DNA of 16,522 nt from Asterionellopsis glacialis (Eukaryota; Bacillariophyta; Plagiogrammaphyceae; Rhaphoneidales; Asterionellopsidaceae), in assembly GCA_014885115.2 (NCBI GenBank), contig WKLE02003967.1, forward strand, positions 9,806 to 26,327, written 5' to 3'. The position numbers and the translations under genes are program-made. Within the stretch, counting starts at the first letter, position 1. Each line of letters begins with the position of its first letter. This document shows positions 1-9,200 of this stretch, piece after piece. The notes beneath the pieces are model-generated. The model saw only the letters and a program-made list of their open reading frames with translations, was not told where the DNA came from and did not search any database.

Positions 1-243
1 TTATTGTCTCGTACGTGCCCAAACAGAATGCAAGGTCATCATCTCTAGCTAGTCGATGTGGAATCTGTCAAGGAGAGGCAAATCCGCTAGGTAGGTTATT
101 GCACTCTTTCTCACTTTGTGGCCCATGACAAGGATTGAGTAGCTATCAACATTCTATCCGAATCGCCAACTGTCTTTGAAACATAGCTGAATAGAATTCT
201 TAGCTTAGTGAAGAATAATTTGAATTATAGAAGGACCCAAAAA

Positions 244-3200
244 ATGAAGTTTACATCATGTTCGCCATTTTTAGCAGTGGTGGCTTTTGCATTCGGCAGT
301 GTTATCGTAACACCCAAAACGACACTTGGATTTTCACCACCATCATTGAGTAAAAGAAATATTCATAAAACAAAGGCACAACAGCAAGCATCGAAACTCA
401 GTCCCTCTTTCAAAACCAAACAACAACAATGCAGACCAACAGCAGGAGTTGTGGGCACTAGAATTTTTTCAGAAGCCACGACGTCGGCATCAGCAACATC
501 CTTTTCGTCCTCTCCTGATGATCCCCAAGTATTTGCAACTGGATATTCTCCAAAACCAGACTTGTTGGAGGCTATTCAAGAGGCTACTGACAATGCTGTC
601 AAATCACTTCCCAAGGCAGTGTCGCCTGAAACAGGAATAAGTCTTGCGATTGTTACCATTTCATCTCTGTATGATGGGCAATCTAGTCCTAGCGTGGTCG
701 TTCCCGCTGTCTTGTCGTCCGCGTCTGTATATGGGAAGGGCATTCAAAACCTTGTTGGGTGTACCACAGGAGGTGTTGTTAGTAGTATTACCAATTATGA
801 TTTGCCCAACTCACCCGATGGAGGTGGAAGTATTACACAACAACAACCAAAGTCATCTCTACCGATAGAAAACGAAGGACTTCCGGGTGTTAGTGTGACT
901 CTTTCTCTTTTACCCGATGTTCACGTCAAGGTAAGTCTTGTATCGATTGAATCGTACTATTCCAACAATAGTTGCTGTGGATTATACTTTCTTTACAATT
1001 TACCGCTTTTCATAGCTCATGTACTACATTGTTTTCTTCTGTCGTTGTCCAAAATAATAATGATAATCGTTTAGACATTTCATGTCTTGGGAGAAGACGT
1101 ACCCGATGATGTTGGGCGAGTTTCGCAGGATTCCTTTAAGGCAGCCATTGGACTTTCCAAATTTGGTGAAATGGAAGAAGGCAGTGAAGACGATGGTTCT
1201 GAACCATCCACTCCTGCATTTATGCTTATTCCTAATCCTGCTTTTCAAAATGAACTTGATGACTTGATTGAGGGGATTAAATATGCCTACCCTTCTAGCA
1301 CGACCTTTGGTGGTATCGCATCAACGGTATCTTCATTATCAAGAGGTAAGGAAACAGTACACAGCTCAATCTATTTTTTTTCTTCTCTAGATGATTTGTC
1401 TTGTGACTTTTGATAACCTTGCATGTATCGTCTCAATTTATCATGTTGTTTGTCCAACAACAAATCTTTTCTTTCATAAAACATGTAGCTCGTTTATTCC
1501 GGTATGATGCATCAGATCCTCAATGTATACAAACTTTGACAGATGGATGTGTCGGAGTTGCAATGCAGGGTGATTTGGAAATGAAAACTATGATAGCTCA
1601 GGGTGCCAAGCCAGTGGGTGGTGTGTACCGTGTCGTTTCAGGAGAAGCCTCCACTATCAAGGCTATTTCCCTAGATGAAGTTGCTACACAAGATGAAAAG
1701 GAAGCCAATGAAGAGGACAGCGATGAAAAGGAAGAGATAGAGATGGATGAAGCTGAAAAGGCGAGAGTAGCCGCTGCGCAACAAAAGGCCATGATCCCAA
1801 AGCCTCCTCTAGCAGAAGCAAACTTTTTGATGAAAACTCTTAGTGATGATGATCAAGCCTTTATGAGAAAAGCTCTGGTACGCCTTTCGTGTTACAAATG
1901 GTCCGTCTGTTATTGCGTTTGATATAGTCATTTCTCACTCGGCTGGTTTCCCGTGTTTCTTTGTTTCTTTCGATCCTTGTTAATTTTTCGTAGCTTGTGG
2001 GAGTCGAACGTGGAGGTTCAATGGGTCGTACACCTAGCGATCTAATGCGATTGGCAGAAGGTAGAGGTCACCGATTTGCAGTATTTCAAGTGGCCAGTGC
2101 AGGTATGAAAGATGGATCTGTTACTTTGCCATTAGGGAGTGTCGATATTGATACTGGGACACGATTGCGATATTACGTTCGAGAAAGTGACTTTGCGAAA
2201 AAGGAAGTGGAAGCTCTTTGGATGGGGTATAAAAAGCGTACATTAGAAGAAACTATGATGAATAGTGATGGTGGCAAAGGAATGTTTACTCCTAGCTGTT
2301 GCTTGCTCTTTTCAACTCTTGACAGAGGGACAAAATTATTTGGTGGGAAGAGTGGATATGAAAGTTCTGTCGCGTCGGACTTTTTACCAACACTTCCTGC
2401 CTTCGCTGGATTTTTTTCAAATGGAATCCTTGGCAAGCTTGATGACACAGAATCTGGTAGTTTGAATACAATGGTCCATGGGAGTGCTGCGCAATACGTG
2501 CTAATTGGGAGCAGTAAGTACCACGAAAAGAGGGTAGTATTCTTTTCGAAAATGGTGGCATCGAACGTCTCTCACAGTATTTTCTTTGTCCGTTTATTTC
2601 AACATTTGCTATTCTCTATCAGAGTCTCGTCGTCCGATCTACTCTCCAGCTAAAGCAATTTGGGATGAGGAACAGGCAGCGAAAAAGGAAGAGGAAGATG
2701 CCTTCGAACAGAATGCTCCTGAGGAAGATGGACAACCTACTGAACGCACCCCTGTGGTACTAGAGGAACGGGCTCCTCGGTCGAAGGACGGTGAACTCAT
2801 TTTGAAACGTCGTGAAATCCATTCAGGACGCGCAATGACGGTTTCAGCTGTTGAATGGAGTGTTGCAGAAAAAACTGCAACTCCTACGTCGGTATTGGAA
2901 GGATTCATGTGGGACAAGGAAACAGAGGTTGACCGTTTCCGTGAACGAGTTCCTCTCCAGAATTTAGTGAGTCAGTGTAAGCTTTACACATTGGATCCAT
3001 CGAAACCATCCCCTCGCGATTGGATTGGTCCTGTAATGCATGCGGCAGAGGATGGAAAGTTTGTCATCATTCCAGAATGCAAAAGAATGGAACCAACAAC
3101 TGGAAGTTTAAGAAAACGTTATAACGTCGCAAAACTGACCAAGCAGCTGACATTGGCTGGTGCACCCGCGATGAGCGTCAACTGCGATAGTATTCTATTC

Positions 3201-3827
3201 GGTGGATCACTCGATGACATACCCAAAGCTCGTGAAGCATCGTCGTCTGCTGCTGTTGAATTGTCAAAGACAGAAAATGATGGAGTCGTAGTGCCACCAA
3301 TCCTTGCCTCGGATTTGGTTTTATATCCCTATCAGCTTTATAAGCTCCGGTTGGCAGGCGCTGATGCCGTCAATCTGGTGGCGGGATCTCTTGCAGGCAA
3401 AGATCTCCTGTATCTATCAAAGATTGCTCAAAGCCTTAAGTTTCAAACAGTAATATCTGTTACTTCCGAGGTTCAAATTCGTGCAATAGCAAGCTTGTCA
3501 CCAGGAAGTGTTAGTGCTCTAGTCTTATCCAACAGAGATCTCGAAGATTTCAGTTTTGATATGACTGGGCAACAAGCGCTAGACTTGTTGAAGAGCGATG
3601 CATTGAAGGAATTTCGTGCCAAGCACGGAGACGATGTGCCTGTACTGGTAGAAGGCCGTGTTGGTCTGATTGTACGTACAGATGATAAGGGCGACACTTA
3701 CCCTGAGCAGTACTTAAAGGAGCTGAAAGAGGCTGGTGCTTTAGGTGCAATTGTTGGTGGAAGTTTAGCTACCTTGAACGGAGAAGACAGTGGGAAGTCT
3801 TTTGAGGAACTTGCGGCAGCGTGCTAA
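244..3827 (+). CDS. FIST domain - TrpC/IGPS-like fusion protein, probably plastid-targeted (5 exons)
   Basis: Model: join(244..930, 1075..1345, 1489..1877, 1994..2513, 2623..3827), about 1,023 aa. The in-frame GTG at 208 lies 12 codons upstream; ATG 244 is preferred because it starts directly on a signal peptide. Residues 1-29 are hydrophobic and end TTLG, followed by Phe30, as in heterokont bipartite plastid presequences. Residues about 95-330 resemble FIST_N; GAKPVGG (358-364) matches its GCRPIG-like motif. FIST_C covers about 450-610, with CCLLFSTLDRGTKLFG (551-566) and AGFFSNGILG. Acidic inserts lie at 383-412 and 634-670. Residues 713-1020 align with indole-3-glycerol-phosphate synthase: IIPECKR, LAGADAVNLVAGSL, SNRDLE, AIVGGSL. 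FIST is known as a ligand-sensing domain; IGPS makes indole-glycerol phosphate in tryptophan synthesis. Several catalytic positions are changed, so a catalytic role is doubtful. A regulatory or binding role is inference. No neighbour suggests a pathway. Confidence 0.85.
931..1074 (+). other. Intron 1 of the FIST-TrpC-like gene
   Basis: The donor is AAG|GTAAGT and the acceptor is TTTAG|ACA. It is 144 nt, phase 0. Joining gives DVHVK-TFHVLGEDVPDD, which restores continuous FIST_N sequence, whereas reading through the intron hits a stop at its end. Confidence 0.85.
1346..1488 (+). other. Intron 2 of the FIST-TrpC-like gene
   Basis: The donor is AGAG|GTAAGG and the acceptor is ATGTAG|CTC. It is 143 nt, phase 1. 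The split codon G|CT gives Ala, producing SSLSR-A-RLFRYDASD. Confidence 0.8.
1878..1993 (+). other. Intron 3 of the FIST-TrpC-like gene
   Basis: The donor is CTG|GTACGC and the acceptor is TTCGTAG|CTT. It is 116 nt, phase 0. Joining gives AFMRKAL-LVGVERGGSM, continuous with the FIST_C region. Confidence 0.8.
2514..2622 (+). other. Intron 4 of the FIST-TrpC-like gene
   Basis: The donor is GCA|GTAAGT and the acceptor is CTATCAG|AGT. It is 109 nt, phase 1. The split codon A|AG gives Lys. This intron separates the FIST module from the linker and TrpC-like module, so the domain boundary almost coincides with an exon boundary. Confidence 0.8.
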
Positions 3828-3994
3828 AGTTATTAGATAGTTGATATATTTAAATCGCAGAAAATCACATAGGAACTCGACCTCTTAGTGTAAAAGTTAC
3901 ACGATTTTATAATGATTGCTACCTGTTAATTTAAAGAAATCCCCCCAAAAAAGAAGAGGGAAAAATTATACACGGTATAAAGTAGGTCTAAATT

Positions 3995-4825
3995 TTATGT
4001 TTTTTTGTGCCTGAATTCAATCACAGCTTGTAAACAGTGAATCATCATGCATTCTTGACTCAGAAACACCCTTTGATTACACCTACAGTAGTTCTGTGTT
4101 TCCCCCCTGCATTGACAACTTTGTTGAAGGTATTGTTGTGTCGGTTTTCCCCACTTATTTCCCAGCCACCTCCCACAGTATATTGGTACTATCTGCACAC
4201 AATGAATCCTCTCTGGACTGTTCCCATTCAATCTTTCTGATCTAGTCCTTCCACCTTTCTCATCCAACTTGTTATTGATCATCTCCTCTGCCAATGGCTT
4301 CCTGAAATCAAGTTGGGGTACTGCTCCAATACCATTTATCCATGCATGAAGCATGTTCATGTTCACCTCAGTCACACCTAAAATAAAAGCAAAGTTACAA
4401 TGTGACCACCACTTTGTTGCCCAAGTCTCCTCAATTGACATTGGTGAATGCCTCCTATTGTTAGGAACGTCCATCATATGTCTTGCATAGAAATTTTGAT
4501 GAATTGGTTCTGGATGAGTAAGTTCTTTGGTCACCATCTGTCCATCATTGTTCTTATATGTCCGTCTTGTTTTTGCTCCAGGTACTCTTTCATTGTTTCC
4601 ATGTGTAGACATGATCATCATTGTGTAGTCCAGTTCCTTCATACAATACACATGATACTTCAACCCATCTCTCTTGTTCTTCATGAAAACTAAATATGGC
4701 CAAATCATGCATATGAGCTCATGCACACCATACAATCTGCCCAACACAAATATGGCATGATATCCATTTTCCAAAATTTCAATTTTTTCTTTGAAGACAA
4801 AAAATGAGGTCTCACAATGGCCCCA
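3995..4825 (-). pseudogene. piggyBac-like transposase, C-terminal remnant
   Basis: The minus-strand reading frame is open from just below an in-frame TAA (4826-4828) to a stop at 3995-3997, about 276 codons. From N to C it carries a KYHVYCMKELDYTMMIMSTHG segment, then a MDVPNNRRHSP...EETWATKWWSHCNFAFILGVTEVN block and FRKPLAEEMINNKL. This order is what I recall from the end of the catalytic region of piggyBac/PGBD transposases in diatoms. The last 60 residues are Cys-rich (QSCQC, NYCRC, SQECMMIHC), like the C-terminal zinc finger of piggyBac proteins, although the first Cys pair looks irregular. The N-terminal two thirds, including the first catalytic Asp residues, is missing or unrecognisable upstream, and no start codon context is convincing. 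CpG is very rare here, as in the rest of the block. It is a transposon relic, not a host gene. Confidence 0.7.
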
Positions 4826-4975
4826 TTATTGTTGTCCCAAAAGGTAAGTTGATTGTTGTGAAAATTCTTTTTGATGACAGCAGTGTTCTTTTTATACTTC
4901 ATCTCTCACCTCATTATGTTGATTGTTGTTATTTTTCACCATGGGCATTCAAAGCCAACACAGAAAAAGTAGCAC

Positions 4976-7900
4976 GTGTGTGCCAAAAATGCAGTCAACT
5001 TGTCACACAAGACAAAATTACTGACACAAAATCAGGAAGCTATCCTCCTGGCTGTTCTCTACAAAAAGATAGAGATGAAGCAGTCAACCCTTTGGGGAAG
5101 GGCTGCTCCTCCCACTGTTGGAAATGGTGAGATCATCTGTGATGGATGCAGGTTTGGTCCCACCTTCAGAAAAGGACATCATATCACATACCATTTTTTG
5201 AAATATTATGGCATGAACAAGGCAAGGATCAAGAAAGAATTGGAGAAGGCAAATGCTCCCAAGCCTTCTCCAATCACTTACCATGCTCAACCTGCCAGAC
5301 TGAGGGTCAACTTTATTACTGACAAGACCATGTCTAGGACAGTACCATCAATGGAAAAGGAAAACACTCCACCAATGGTAGTTGTTCAAACAATGGAAGA
5401 AGAAGAGGCACAAGAAGCTGCACAAGAACAACAACAAATTGCGGACATCAAAGATATTTCTCCCACTTTTCCTGATGTTAATGACAACAGTGACAAAGTG
5501 TCTTTAGCAAATCAGAATGCAGAGGATAGTTTGGCAGATGAAGTCCAGGAGGTTTTACCTGACACTCCAATCAACATTTATGATACTGTTAGTGCATGAG
5601 CAGTAAAAGCTTCACTGCAGTCCCATCTGGCAAAAAAATGTCCACCATATAAGGCAAAATGTAGTAAGGCACTGTTTGAAATGTCAAAACACTTAGTTGA
5701 GATGCTCCCTTTAAAATTTGATAGTAAAAGTAACAAGATGCTTGGAGGATTGGAAAAAAAGAAAAACTTATGTGGTACAATACCCATTTTCCTGATGGCA
5801 GGACATGCTTTGAGATTCCTCAAGAGTCATGTCTTGAGGAACCATTTATGCCTTACAGTTCAATAGTAGGTACCAAACTCTACATACTAAGAAGGGAGAT
5901 ACAAGACCCATCCATCTTTTTGGGTTGTACCAAGGCTGGTTGTTGTGGGGAGCTGATTCACAACCATTTTGATGTAACTAAGAATAGTTAGATGATGCCC
6001 ATTATTTGTGCAGAAGGCAGGCCTGCCTGGGTCATCAGTATGAAATACTGCTGTGACACATGTGGTGACATTTGGTATGCACATGAAGTTAGATTGTTAA
6101 ATACTTTACCAAAATGGATGCAGGCATCCTTTCCAGTCTTGACAAAATATTTGACAAACCAACTACTTTTGAGCAGGTCCACATCAGACCTGCTGGACCG
6201 TATGATGATTACCTATGGAAACAGACCCATGCTTGCTTGTTTCATTTACAAAAGGATGGGGAAGGAGTATCTTGTCAACAAAATGTCCTACTATGAACAA
6301 TGTGGGACTAACAATATCAAGGATGCCATGCCATTTCTGTGTTTGCAAGACTGACTGGGGGATCCTAGGATCCTGCCCAGCAGGGAACAACTAAGGGACA
6401 TCTTTGACCAGTCCCACAAGTTGAATCTCACATTAAGTGGGGTATCCAATGACATGCAGCATACCCAGGAGATCCAATCAGTAGGTTCTGGTGGGGTGTT
6501 CTGTCACAACCACACCCACCAGACTTTAAAAACTACCAGAGTAGTCTTGGTGCAAAAAGTGTATGGGATGCAAGTAATAAGGGAGGAGAGATCATGTATG
6601 TAGTAATAGTTTTGACTACTAAAGTATTGGATCCTGTGCATGCAACAAAGGGAATGGTAAGGAGGCCTAACTTCCAGGAGAGACTTGAAGAAGACATGTT
6701 GAGTGACACCCAACTTGAAGCTGACCAAGGTATTGTTATGTACAATGACACCTGGCCAGCTAATGACACATTTTGGACTATGTTGTTCCCAGATCTGCAG
6801 GGCAAGCTGGGACTCTTCCATTGGATAAGCAGAATCTACAAGACCCTGAATAACAGGCATCCTTACTACTTTCAAGCAGAACAGGACTTAAGTGCCTGTT
6901 GCTACCATTTGTCAGCAAGGACATGGCTAAGTTACTAAATAGCCTGAAAGATGGGACTCTGATTGGTAAGTCCCATACAGAATCAGATATCAGAAACTTA
7001 AAGAAGACCAAGACCTGGAAGTTGTACCACAAGTACCTGAGGAAGGACATCTATCCTTCCCCAGAGATAATCCAGAACCTGGATGACTGGTTTGTTAAGT
7101 ACAAATGTACTGCCAGTCCAGGTCAGGACCCTGCAGGAGGAAGGCTTGACCCTAAAACAGGCAGGACCTTTTTTGGACCTGAGACAAAAAATGCATTGAA
7201 GAACAATAAGAAGACATCCTGTTATTTACAGGATGTTTTACCTTTAGAGAAGATGTATTGAAAAAAAGACCCACCTAAGAGGTCCAACCAAGATGTGCAT
7301 GATCTGTGCACCTACAAGTCGGACCACAGTGAAGGTTGACTTGAGGCCTTCCACAATGAGGAGGCCAACATGGCCAACACGAACATGAGGGAGTCACTTT
7401 CTGACTTCATTCACCTTAAGGGAACAGCAAGGTGGAATGTGCAGGTCAGGGAGGGGAACAAATTTGACTCCCTGACTGCTGACGAACATTCCAAAGTTCT
7501 GTTGTTTTTCCATGGCAAACCACTGGTTATTTAATGAGTCTGACCTTGCTGTTGTCAATTCAATGGCAAACAAAGGTAGGGATTACAGAGGACATACTGC
7601 CCTATGTCACTAGTGTTGACAGTGGTACAACACAACAATCAGATAATCAACACACAAAAGAAAAGAAGACTTTTATTTTGTGGTGAAAATTATGAGCTAG
7701 TTTAAAGAGTTAGTTTTATGGCAGAGAAGATCTGAGTCAGAAGTAAAGAAGGTTAAGATTCAGAAAAAGATCCAGGAACTTATTAAGTGGTGAAAATTAT
7801 GAGCTTAGTTTAATCCAGAGAAGATCTGGCAATTTAGTAAGAAGTAAAAGGTTCAGGAAATATTTAGTAAAAGGTAAATTGGAGTCCGTCTGCTTGTCCC

Positions 7901-8486
7901 TGCATCAATCATTTATCCTCAAGAGTGTCCAACAGGGAGTGTAGTTCATGTACATCTGAATGTACATCTTCTACCTGAAGACAATGGTGAGAGTTTTTTT
8001 GCTGCTTACTTTCATGAGCAGCAAAAAAAGAATGCAACAATGGCACTGCACCCACTCAACAATAGGTGCCAGTGCAAAAAATGCATGAATAATCCTGTGC
8101 AACTGCCTGAGGCAACCGCACAACCATCCCAAGCCATCAGAATGGTTGTACAACATCCCAAGAAGAAAATGGTAAGTAAAAAAAGGAAGGCAGGAGCCCA
8201 AGAGTTCATCTTGGCTCCTCCTTCCCTGATAGCATCGCAAATTCTTCCAAACCCGGGCCATTTTTGGCCAAATTTGATGCCACCAATTGCAACTGTTCTC
8301 ATGTTAGCCATGGTACAGTTTCAGCTTGCCAATTCGTACAAGCAGCAATAGCAACAAATGATGGTGCTGCTGCCACCATCAAAAGTACAAAAGAGGCAGG
8401 AAGATTATTGGTGCCAGGGATGTTTCAAGTGGAACATGAAAGGTCAAAAGGGACATCGTCCGATGGCATGCAAATGCCGTAAGTAA
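4976..8486 (+). pseudogene. DDE-type transposase-like gene with Cys-rich domain, heavily decayed
   Basis: Pieces of one protein run in order across three frames. The N-terminal part (4976-5764) has a C-x2-C / GHHxxxH region near 5140-5200 and an acidic stretch. A Cys-rich segment (5770-6354) reads GCTKAGCCG...YCCDTCGDIWYAH...LNTLPKWMQASFPV and resembles what I remember as DUF6729 of fungal and protist transposons. A DDE-like core covers 6421-7534: CHNHTHQTLK, YNDTWPANDTFW...GKLGLFHW, NLDDWFVKYKC...GGRLDPKTG and LEAFHNEEANM...GTARWN. The C-terminus (8040-8486) ends in WCQGCFKWNMKGQKGH...ACKCRK, a zinc-knuckle-like tail. In-frame stops lie at 5597-5599, 5989-5991, 6352-6354, 7259-7261, 7337-7339 and 8349-8351. 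Frame changes occur near 5765, 6550, 6895 and 7520. Between 7620 and 8000 no homologous coding is seen (repeats, perhaps an intron). Function is clearly lost; the exact superfamily is uncertain. Confidence 0.65.
7681..7880 (+). repeat. Imperfect tandem duplication, offset about 106 nt
   Basis: The 18-nt string TGGTGAAAATTATGAGCT occurs at 7681 and, with one change near its end, again at 7787. Further matches follow in the same order: CAGAGAAGATCTG near 7722 and 7816, then AGAAGTAAA and GGTT...TTCAG. The two copies are roughly 106 and 90 nt and differ by small indels. The repeat lies inside the decayed plus-strand transposon gene, between its DDE-like core and its Cys-rich tail, where no coding sequence is recognisable. 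Confidence 0.7.
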
Positions 8487-9200
8487 GGTAATTCGTTAAT
8501 TTTAATAGGTTTGTTGTTGCGTACAGTACATATTTATTTCGTACCTTTTTATACAGTATCTAAGCGTAATACAATTTATCCCTCCAACTTGCAGGGATAA
8601 AGTCTCCCCACGGGCGTATTAGGGATAGGAGGCTTTCGCCCCCTCTGTCCGTTTTCTTCCTTTCCCCCCTCCCCCCTCCATTAAGGATCGGGGGTTTTGC
8701 CCCCTCCCTCCCTCCCTTTTCTTCCTTTTTTTCCTTTTTTTCCTTTTCCTCCCCGTTTGGCCAATTCGACCGGGGGCTCCGCCCCCTCCCCCTCCCGTAT
8801 CCAGGGAGGCTCCGCCCCTCGCTAAACTCACGAGTAGGTCCTACTCGACTCGTACTCCGATCTTTGGTTTTTCGGCATTGCGGAACGCGCGTTATTCGAA
8901 GGATTTTTGGTCTCTCCTTCTCTCCCCATCCCACATCCTTGGAGAACCGCTGGCCTGCTTTGGGCGCATCCTCTCCTGCGACACCTGCACTCTTTTAACT
9001 CTTCAGACACCTCTTGCCTCTCGCAACTTGTCTCTTGGGACTTGCGGCAAAGGTAGACTCCATTGTTAGACTAGTCTAGACGACCACACTGCATCATAGA
9101 CGCACGAGCAAAGGAGGAAAAAAAATAGTAGAAAGACCACTGTCGCGGTGAAAAGAAAAAGGTTACTTGCGTCTCACAATTAATATAGGTCTGCAAATCC
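8487..9200. other. Non-coding interval upstream of the CstF-77-like gene
   Basis: This interval is 714 nt between the transposon block and the next ATG. CpG frequency returns to flank-like levels here. The middle (8641-8790) is a pyrimidine-rich tract on the plus strand with runs such as CCTTTTTTTCC, framed by GC-rich hairpin motifs (separate entry). The last 350 nt, with no recognised coding, are the presumed promoter and 5' UTR of the gene at 9201. I see no convincing TATA box or RNA gene. Confidence 0.6.
8628..8819. repeat. Four copies of a GC-rich imperfect-palindrome motif (GGRGGCTCCGCCCCT-like)
   Basis: The copies are GGAGGCTTTCGCCCCCT (8628-8644), GGGGGTTTTGCCCCCT (8690-8705), GGGGGCTCCGCCCCC (8772-8786) and GGAGGCTCCGCCCCT (8805-8819). 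Each can fold as a short hairpin of purine-rich G tract, 4-nt loop and C tract. They are separated by pyrimidine-rich spacers. Similar GC hairpins are known from some algal organelle intergenic regions, but no organelle gene lies here. Confidence 0.75.

Larger units (their letters stand above)
3985..8486. mobile_element. Degenerate composite transposon block (piggyBac-like plus a second DNA-transposon-like element)
   Basis: Two transposase-like pseudogenes in opposite orientation fill this block. Its extent is set by the coding remnants and by base composition: CpG is almost absent from about 3985 to 8220 (roughly a dozen by eye), while the CstF-77-like gene next door has about that many in a single 120-nt stretch (9901-10020). 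I could not identify terminal inverted repeats or target-site duplications with confidence. TTAA, the piggyBac target, occurs near 3927, but alone it is not diagnostic. The block is therefore probably two old, possibly nested insertions that have lost their ends. Boundaries are approximate. Confidence 0.6.

Noticed and set aside
3473..3750. Minus-strand frames within exon 5 of the first gene
   Set aside because: They are shadows of the IGPS-like coding sequence.
8012..8311. Hydrophobic minus-strand frames of 96-99 codons
   Set aside because: They are antisense to the Cys-rich C-terminal part of the plus-strand transposon relic, which continues in frame to 8486.
8628..8819. Organelle DNA insertion
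   Set aside because: The GC hairpins resemble those of algal organelle spacers, but no plastid or mitochondrial gene or rRNA/tRNA lies in the interval.
8560..8934. 124-codon minus-strand frame rich in Gly, Arg, Lys and Glu
   Set aside because: It is the reverse of the polypyrimidine tract and GC hairpins; the composition explains the open frame and there is no domain.
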